From positions 62,001 through 126,000 of the forward strand of contig JAMPIV010021254.1 in the NCBI GenBank assembly GCA_024509875.1: DNA of 64,000 bases. The letters are read 5' to 3'. This document shows positions 63,961-64,000 of this stretch, piece by piece. The stretch is from Oreohelix idahoensis. Its lineage: Eukaryota > Mollusca > Gastropoda > Stylommatophora > Oreohelicidae. A program made the translations under genes and the position numbers. A model generated the notes under the pieces. The model saw only the letters and a program-made list of their open reading frames with translations, did no database searches and was not told the origin of the DNA. How positions within the stretch are numbered: position 1 is the stretch's first letter; the number at the start of each line of letters is the position of its first letter.

Positions 63961-64000
63961 AGGGAATGTGAGATATTACAAGAAGTTTTCATATGGCAGT

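Overview
This window looks like nuclear DNA of a marine invertebrate, most probably a mollusc (inference). The only gene that looks like host coding sequence is an intronless sperm-type histone H1/protamine-like gene at 10439-11017. Its short H1-like winged-helix domain is joined to an Arg/Ser tail, as in molluscan protamine-like proteins. It has a TATA box upstream and a metazoan replication-dependent-histone 3' stem-loop downstream. Almost everything else is repeat: a dimeric satellite, many long (TA)n arrays, tRNA-derived SINEs, at least five LINE lineages in many dead copies, one Ty3/Gypsy-type LTR element with both LTRs, four solo-LTR-like insertions, a Tc1/mariner copy and a foldback palindrome. 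No rRNA gene, CRISPR array or bacterial-style operon was seen.

Layout. 0.4-3.3 kb: satellite of about 46 monomers in a 62+63 bp dimer. 4.4-7.0 kb: LINE remnants. 8.5-12.5 kb: (TA)n, two dispersed repeats and the H1/protamine-like gene. The gene lies in a 2.17 kb block, edged by 180-bp direct repeats, that splits an old repeat; a related uninterrupted copy lies at 32.6-33.3 kb. 12.8-16.8 kb: a SINE, LINE pieces and (TA)n. 17.0-24.4 kb: young LTR element whose single 773-codon frame keeps Gag, protease and an integrase zinc-binding module but lacks reverse transcriptase and the integrase core. 24.4-25.4 kb: two SINEs between (TA)n arrays. 25.4-33.3 kb: dispersed repeat, dead LINE, and a longer LINE (27.4-32.6 kb) split by a solo LTR.

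33.3-45.4 kb: a tRNA-like piece, a 198-bp-arm palindrome, a solo-LTR-like element with a nested short element, and LINE remnants. 45.6-54.7 kb: two more solo LTRs, one holding a third solo LTR and a LINE; target duplications are visible. 54.7-64.0 kb: microsatellites, LINE tails, a long diverged inverted repeat, a SINE, and a Tc1 copy inserted in a LINE RNase H domain.

The repeats can be ordered in time because many are nested and flanked by target-site duplications. The youngest visible events are the LTR element at 17-24 kb (LTRs differ at about eight positions by eye) and a 211-bp short element inserted only in its 5' LTR. That short element shares its 3' end with the LINE family at 16.5, 27.4 and 39 kb, which suggests a LINE/short-element partnership. 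All identities were judged by eye; no database search was possible.
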